Origin: Auricularia sp. M13
Taxonomy: Eukaryota; Basidiomycota; Agaricomycetes; Auriculariales; Auriculariaceae
Length of the DNA: 64,000 bases
Assembly: GCA_037042915.1 (NCBI GenBank)
Contig: CM073193.1
Location: 6,510,001-6,574,000 of the forward strand
Reading direction: 5' to 3'
This document shows positions 57,806 through 64,000 of the stretch, piece by piece. The notes below the pieces were generated by a model. The model was not told the DNA's origin. It did no database searches and was given only the letters and a program-made list of their open reading frames with translations. The position numbers and the translations under genes are program-made. Position 1 is the stretch's first letter; each line of letters starts with the position of its first letter.

Positions 57806-58283
57806 AGCAAGCCGGATACGAATGTAATTTAATATGAAACCTGCAAATGCCATGTGAGAGTTGATCACCTCAGTGCAGAAAGTCCTGAGAAAAGCGTACT
57901 GACAGTACATTTCGACTTTATTGCTTCTTCTCGTCGTGGTAGTGCCACTGCGGGCCCGTGAGGTTTTGCGCTGGGTTCTCGAGGCTGTCACAGCTGCTCA
58001 TATCGGTCACTCCGGTCGGACCGCGCAGTGTCCCGATTTAGGAGTTTGTGCTATGTGGCTATCGTATCTGATAAGATGAGATTATTCAGCACCCGAACGG
58101 TCCGATTCTCCTGCCGTGCGTCTGGGAGTCTGGGACAAACCGTATTCCCAGCTCTGTTCCTCACGCTACCCGGGCAACGGGGTCGAACGTCCCCGACAGC
58201 GCCACGCCCCTGCACACTGAGAATCCGAAAATCAAATTTTAATCTCTACCGTTGTTACGAACCAACCTTGCCTCTCATCCACC
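57806..58283. other. Intergenic / promoter of ABCC transporter
   Basis: About 480 bp between plus-strand genes; terminator of the cerato-platanin gene and leader of the ABC transporter. No TATA box or frame of value noted. Confidence 0.4.
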
Positions 58284-61200
58284 ATGGACGTCGCAGAACA
58301 AGTCCAATTGTTCTTCGACGTGTTGGCGTTTGCGGCCACTATCTTCTCCTTATGTTGGGCAGTAATTGGGCGTAGATTGCAAGCAGGCAGGGGACTGCTC
58401 GTCGATTTTGGTGGTGCGCCTGGCCCATGCGCTCCGCATTACGTAGTTGAACTTGGTGTTCAGACGTCGACGACGAGCGCGCTGATGCCCAGCTGGACTT
58501 GGTAGCAGAGACGGTACTGCATCTGCCAGTCGAGACGGCCGCCAGGGACACCCGTTCGTCTGAAGAAATGCCGTTGCTCTGGAACGAGGAAGACGCGCGG
58601 CAAGTTGCGCAACGCAAGCTCAGCGCGAATGGTCGACCGACAAAAAGGGCCGTTCTCGCGGCGCTTGGTTTTGTCGGCCTCGCGACGCGAGCTGCGCTGT
58701 TCGCGTGCGAGAAACGCGAAGGACAACAGACGCCGGTTGAGTCGCTTCTCGTTGGCATTGCTGTTCTCGCGACCTGGCTTTACGCTTCGCTCCTACCTCT
58801 GTTCTCAACGGCGTCAACCCCGTCGTATACCCTGCTGGCGATATACACCTCCAGCCTGCTTTCAGCTTTGGGCAACTTGACCCTTTTGCTCATACCCGCA
58901 GCGGACGCCATTCGCAGCCACGACTCATGGCGGCTCGAATCCTTGCTGCGCGTCGTCTATATCGTTCAATGCCTCTGTGCACTTTCAATCCTTCTGAATA
59001 TGCCCCTGCGCGATTACAATGGCCTTCCATCGACAAACAGTGGCCAGTCACCATCGCACGATGATTCGGCGACACTCGGCCAGTGGCTCACATTTTCGTT
59101 CCTGGATCCACTCATTCGGCAAGGCAAAACGTCTCCTCTTGAAGAACGCGACGTCTGGCATCTTGCGCGAAACCTGAAATCCCGGTTGCTGCAGCGCAAG
59201 TTCGAGTTGATCAAGGGCAGCTCGCTCATGAACCGGTTGTTTAGAGCTAACGCAAGGGACTTGATCTTGACCGCACTTCTAATGGTCAGCCGCGTTCATT
59301 TTAATTGTCGCTTTTCGCTCATAACTCTGCTTCTTGTAGCTATTATCTGCTGTCTTGCAGCTCGCTCAGCCTATCCTGCTGAGCCGTATTCTTGCTGCTA
59401 TCGAGACCATGCAGTCTTCGAAGTCCACGCACGATTCCGTTATTTTGACACCTACGCTCTACTCGGTCTATCATGCGTGGAACCCTGCGCATCATGTGCG
59501 AGGGCCTCTGGCTGACCTAGGCTTCGGTTCACGCAATGCAAGCCCTCTGCCTAGCAGTACATTGGATGCAGACGATGCGGAAGGGGCGAAACGGGATAGT
59601 CTTCAGGTGGCCTACATCCTGACAGCACTTGCCTTCGCGATTCAGATCTTCAAAGGCGAAGTCGACCTTCAGGCGATGTACGTGGGCCGCCGTGCCTCAG
59701 TCCGGTATGTACAATACCTGCTCTCGTGCAGCCCAGTCTTAACGGTCACTGTGTCAGTGCCAAATCCGAAGCCATTGCGTCGATATTTGCAAAGGCTTTG
59801 AAACGAGTAGACACTTCTGGCTCTGTGGGCAACCATTCGACTGAACGAGAAGGCGAAAAGGGAAGGGAGGTCGAGACGGCCGGGAGCTCCGACATGGGCA
59901 AGGTCTGTCCATCACGTCTCTCGAGAATCTCGTTGTTAACTGCTCGCGTCTAGATCACGAGCTTGGTGGCCACAGATGCCAATCGGTTCGCGGATATATC
60001 TTTGCTATCCAACAACTCTGTGCTGAAATCCATTCAGGATCGGCATGTTCACAGAATATTACAGCCAAGTCGTACAGACCCCGCTCAGCGTCCTGCTTGC
60101 GGCGTGGTTCCTATACACGCTGATGGGCTGGTCGGCATTTGCGGGCTATGTTGCCTTCCTCCTTGCCATACCGGCCAACCATTTCGTCATGAAATGGCAG
60201 TACAAACTCATGCATCGCGTGATGGAAATGCGCGACAGGCGCATGAGGAGCATGAATGAGGTAATACAAGCAATTAAGGTGAGTTTTGGCCTGAGCTTAT
60301 GGTTCAGAATAGAGTATGCTCTGACAGCGGCTGCGCAGTACATCAAGTTCTCGGCATGGGAAACGAAATGGAGCCAGCGAGTGCTCGACCACCGCGAGCG
60401 CGAGCTTCGTCAGGTCCTCAAGCTCAAGATAGCTCAGTTCCTCGTCAGTCAGTAGCCCTCGTACACTGCTACGGGAAATGCCAGCTTACAGCGATATCTT
60501 CTAGACTTCGTGTGGAATGTGGTGCCAATTCTTGTGGCCTGCATCTCGTTAACGACATTCACATACGTAGCACGCCGTGAACTCAGCGTCGCCATTGCCT
60601 TCCCTGCACTCCTTACATTCCAGATTCTTACGTCCGAGCTCACCACTCTTCCGCTGCTCGCAAGCTGGTTACAGGGCGTTTATGCCAGCGTGCAAAGAAT
60701 TGGAGAATTTCTGGATGAAGAGGAAGTGCCAGAGTCTGTCAGAGGTCAAGGCCAGGATGTTAAGGTGCGGGCTCAGGTAGACTACTTGCCATATCATATG
60801 GCATTGCTAACTCGCCTCAGGATCAGGAAACCGACACTCGCATCGGCTGTGATGCCGCGACATTTGTTTGGAATACGACAGCAACAAAGGAAGACATACT
60901 ATTGGCCCAGCAGCTCCAGAGGGCGGCGAATGACGCACTCGCGCAACGCCGTTCGTGGGTTCAGATGCTCACCTGGCGGCGAAATCAGCCCATCGCGCTC
61001 CCTTCTACCCCCGTCGCCTACTCCGAGTCTTTGCAGCGCGGGCCTGATGTTTTCGCACTGCGAGATGTCACTGTCAACTTCCCCCGAGGCAAGCTGTCGC
61101 TCATTTACGGGCCCACGGGCAGTGGCAAGTCTTCGCTACTGGCGGCGCTTCTGGGCGAAATGAAGTGCCTCGAGGGCAAGGTGTACCTGCCCAAGTTTCC

Positions 61201-64000
61201 AACGCGGATTGACCCTTTGAGTGGGATGAAGGAGACTATAAGCTTCTGCGCGCAGCAGCCCTGGTTGGAGCATGGTGCATCAAACGCTCACAGTTAAAAT
61301 ACCATTGCTGATGATAGCCCTTAGAAACCGTCCGCGAGAACATGTGCGTTTGCGCTTCATTGGTGTGCACCTGTTGGCTAAGATCATCGCAGATTATTCG
61401 GCACGCCGTACGACCAAGCGCGGTATAACGCAGTTTTGTCAGCCTGCGCGCTGACACAAGACCTCAAGATGTATGTGCAACTCTTTATCTCGTATTGGAT
61501 ATCCTTAACCCAAGACTTGCAGTCTTCAGGATGGCGACCGCACCGAGATTGGCGAAGTCAGTCATCAACTGATAGACTTCTATGTGTCGCTGACTGTATT
61601 GCAGAAAGGCTTATCTCTGTCTGGCGGCCAGAAGGCACGTATTGCCCTTGCTCGCGCAATATATGCCTACACGAAGACTGTCATCCTCGACGACGTGCTG
61701 AGCGCAGTCGATACACATACCGCATCGCACATCATTAGCCGCTGCTTCCTCGGCCCTCTCATGAAAGACCGTACGCTCATTCTCGTGACGCACCACGTCC
61801 ACAGTGTCATCGACCATTGCGCATACGTTGTTCGCATGGATAATGGAGCTGTCGACGCGCAGGGCACACCCACGCAACTACGCGCGTCGGGCCACCTCAG
61901 CCTCACAATACGAACGCCGCGTAACAGTATACTTGACGAAGACCTCGGAGCTGACACTGATGACGATGGAGAACGACCTGATGAATATGAGCCGTATCAG
62001 TTGGTCGAAAATGAATCCAAAGCTCAAGGTTCTGTTAATTACACAATTTACCGCATCTGTACGAGACGTTTTTTTGACACTCGTTCTCTTCCGCAAAACT
62101 CATCCTCGACACGTTTCAGATCTGCGAGCCGCAGGATATATCGTCGTCGCGGTGCTTTTTGGCGCAATATTCTTGCAACGTGCAGGTACGTATTTCAAGG
62201 GCTGCATACGAGTTTTATTGAGCTTTCCTCCAGGTGACCTCGGGCAAAAATTCTGGGTCAAGGCATGGAGCGAGAGCTATGAAGGGTACGGCACCAAGCC
62301 GCCATTTGGGCTTCCATCCCCTGCAGACAACCCGCTACCATATATCACGATCTATGTGTGCATCCGTAAGTTTCATTACCTCTCATCGCTTTGTTGTCAT
62401 TGACCATTCATTCAGAGAGTTTGAATGCGGTATCTTCTGTCATTGCGCAGATTCCCAACATATACGGCTCCCTTCGCGCGTCACGAAAGCTCTACACGCG
62501 CATGTTGGACTCGGTCCTTCGTGCGCCCGCCCGTTGGTTTGATAGGACTCCTGCAGTAGGTCATATCTCCGTACTGTTCCTGTACATTGATGCTGACCCC
62601 GCTCTGACTCACCAGGGCCGTATCCTCAATCGTTTTGCGAAGGATATAGACATAGTCGATACCGGCCTAGCCGACCATGTACGGCTTGTGGGGGACCAGC
62701 TCTTCACCTTTATCATCGCCATTTGTACTATCGCCTATGGCATTCCATGGTTTCTACCTGCTGCTGTCGTGATTGGATATCTGGTACGTGGAAGCCGTGG
62801 CGGTACAGACAGTCGATCTTCTGACAAAAGCTAGCACTACTATTATGCTAATGGGGTGCGATACCCTCTACGTCTCGATGCTGGAGCACTGACAATTGTA
62901 TAATCCAGTACATTAAGACTTCGCGGTTAGTCTGCAATCAATTTGTGCCTGCTCTGGCTGACCTTACTTTTTGCGCAGCGACCTCAACCGATTGGAAAGT
63001 ATCTTGAGAAGTCCTATCATTTCCTCATTTGGCGAATGTGCGTGTACTTGAGCGTGACGACGGCTGGCTGATGGTCTTTCTGATTCCCCAGTGCTCATCG
63101 GTGTCAGCACCGTCCGGGCCTTCGGTCACGAGCATCGCTTCATGTACGCGCTTTACGAACGCTTAGACAAATGTCAAGCAGCCTTTTACTACGGTGCGTC
63201 CCGCTGTTCGCCTGCCTACAATCAGTTAAAAGAACATCAACCACTACAGCATGGATGACTGTATGTTGTGATGATCATTATGGGTCTCGTTTGCTGACAA
63301 CAGGTTAGAATTACTGGCTAAGTTTCAGGTGTGCTATCAATTACCTGAATGCGTCGGACGTTCACCAGGAGCACTATTTCTCAGGTTCTCAATCCTGGGA
63401 GCTGTGACTTTTGGCTGTACCTCGATCCTAGCCATCTCCCTGAACATCCGGTGCGTGGAAAAGTCTTCGCACGACAAGCAATATTCTGACACAGTTCAGG
63501 GCTGGACTGGCCGCTATCATCATCACCCAGTCCCAGATTGTTCTAGGCGCGATTTACTGGGGCATGCACTCTTACATAGCGGCTGAGCAGGCATTCAACG
63601 GTGTGGGTGAGTACTAGAGCAACCCTTTATCGACCAACCCGCTAACGAAGCCCTTGACTTGCAGAGCGCATTGCAGAGTACATGGACCTTCCGTCTGGTA
63701 CAGTGGAATTGTCAAGCTTGCCTATACAGCTCATAGTGCTTTCAGAACCACCGAGGATCATGGATACGCGTCCTCCTGCAGGGTGGCCTTCGAATGACGG
63801 TGGCATAGAGTTCAACAACGTTGTTATCAAGTACGCGCAGAACCTCGATCCTGTCTTAAGGCATGTCACTTTCAAGATCAAACCTGGAGAGAAGATTGGT
63901 CTCTGTGGGCGCACCGGTAGCGGCAAGAGCACCCTAGCCTTGTCTCTTTTCCGCTTCGTGGACCCAACCGAAGGAAGTATTGTAATTGATGGCGTAGACA
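58284..64000 (+). CDS. ABCC (MRP-type) ABC transporter, partial at window edge
   Basis: Long multi-exon gene that runs off the right end. Start MDVAEQVQLFFDVLAFAATI gives the first membrane segment; an N-terminal membrane region follows (LYASLLPLFSTASTPSYTLL). The ABCC linker LTFSFLDPLIRQGKTSPLEE precedes the first core domain (LAQPILLSRILAAIE, IQAIKYIKFSAWETKWSQR). NBD1 (61.07-61.87 kb) has Walker A GPTGSGKSSLLAALLGEM, the QQPWLE Q-loop, signature LSGGQKARIALARA and Walker B TVILDDVLSAVDTHT. A second membrane domain and NBD2 follow; NBD2 Walker A GLCGRTGSGKSTLALSLF is at 63.9 kb and the window ends in SIVIDGVD. It probably pumps conjugated organic anions or drugs out of the cell or into the vacuole. 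The D-loop DDVLSAVDTHT shows the degenerate Asp in place of the catalytic Glu common in ABCC NBD1. Confidence 0.92.

Overview
The window is nuclear DNA of a filamentous basidiomycete, most likely an agaricomycete (mushroom-forming fungus). The main grounds are: genes split by many 45-65-base GT..AG introns, monocistronic genes on both strands with TATA boxes, an animal-type single-chain ATP-citrate lyase, cerato-platanins, paralogous F-box proteins of the basidiomycete type, a fungal NLR-like STAND NTPase, and an expanded-type G-alpha. The species cannot be named from the sequence. There are no prokaryotic operons, CRISPR arrays or viral genes. All gene models below come from reading splice sites by eye.

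Layout. 0.7-2.6 kb: a PLAC8 protein convergent with a WrbA-type flavodoxin quinone reductase. 4.0-6.4 kb: a siderophore-type MFS transporter. 7.6-9.8 kb: a tandem pair of paralogous secreted, C-terminally anchored proteins. 10.3-11.8 kb: spliceosomal CWC21/SRm300-like RS protein. 12.7-14.9 kb: acyl-CoA oxidase/dehydrogenase-like protein. 16.0-18.3 kb: cytochrome P450. 18.9-19.6 kb: a foldback/MITE-like element with ~215-bp terminal inverted repeats. 21.0-21.7 kb: eIF5A. The stretch 11.5-12.2 kb (CWC21 tail plus an eIF5A relic) is duplicated at 20.4-21.0 kb (CWC21 relic plus eIF5A tail), which suggests an old duplication with reciprocal decay.

23.3-30.3 kb: a DUF2264 protein, UBC9 (SUMO E2) and an NLR-like STAND protein. 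31.0-34.8 kb: ATP-citrate lyase. 35.7 kb: an intron-containing tRNA-Ala(TGC). 36.3-38.7 kb: a small secreted protein and a disordered protein. 39.1-41.7 kb: a divergent cerato-platanin/F-box pair, which recurs in inverted orientation at 55.5-57.8 kb. Between the two copies lie a DJ-1/PfpI protein and arsenite exporter ACR3 (same strand, ~160 bp apart), a thioredoxin-fold/UBR-box protein, a secreted tyrosinase, an ABCD-type (peroxisomal) half ABC transporter, a basidiomycete-type G-alpha without the catalytic switch-II glutamine, and a small unknown gene. 58.3 kb to the end: an ABCC (MRP-type) transporter cut by the window edge.

Functional links are loose, as is normal in such genomes. ATP-citrate lyase supplies cytosolic acetyl-CoA. 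The acyl-CoA oxidase-like protein and ABCD transporter both point to peroxisomal fatty-acid breakdown. ACR3, DJ-1, WrbA, the P450 and the ABCC pump are stress/detoxification genes. The most unusual items are the thioredoxin-fold/UBR-box fusion, the Gln-to-Ala G-alpha, the inverted cerato-platanin/F-box duplication, the reciprocal CWC21-eIF5A relics and the long-TIR element.
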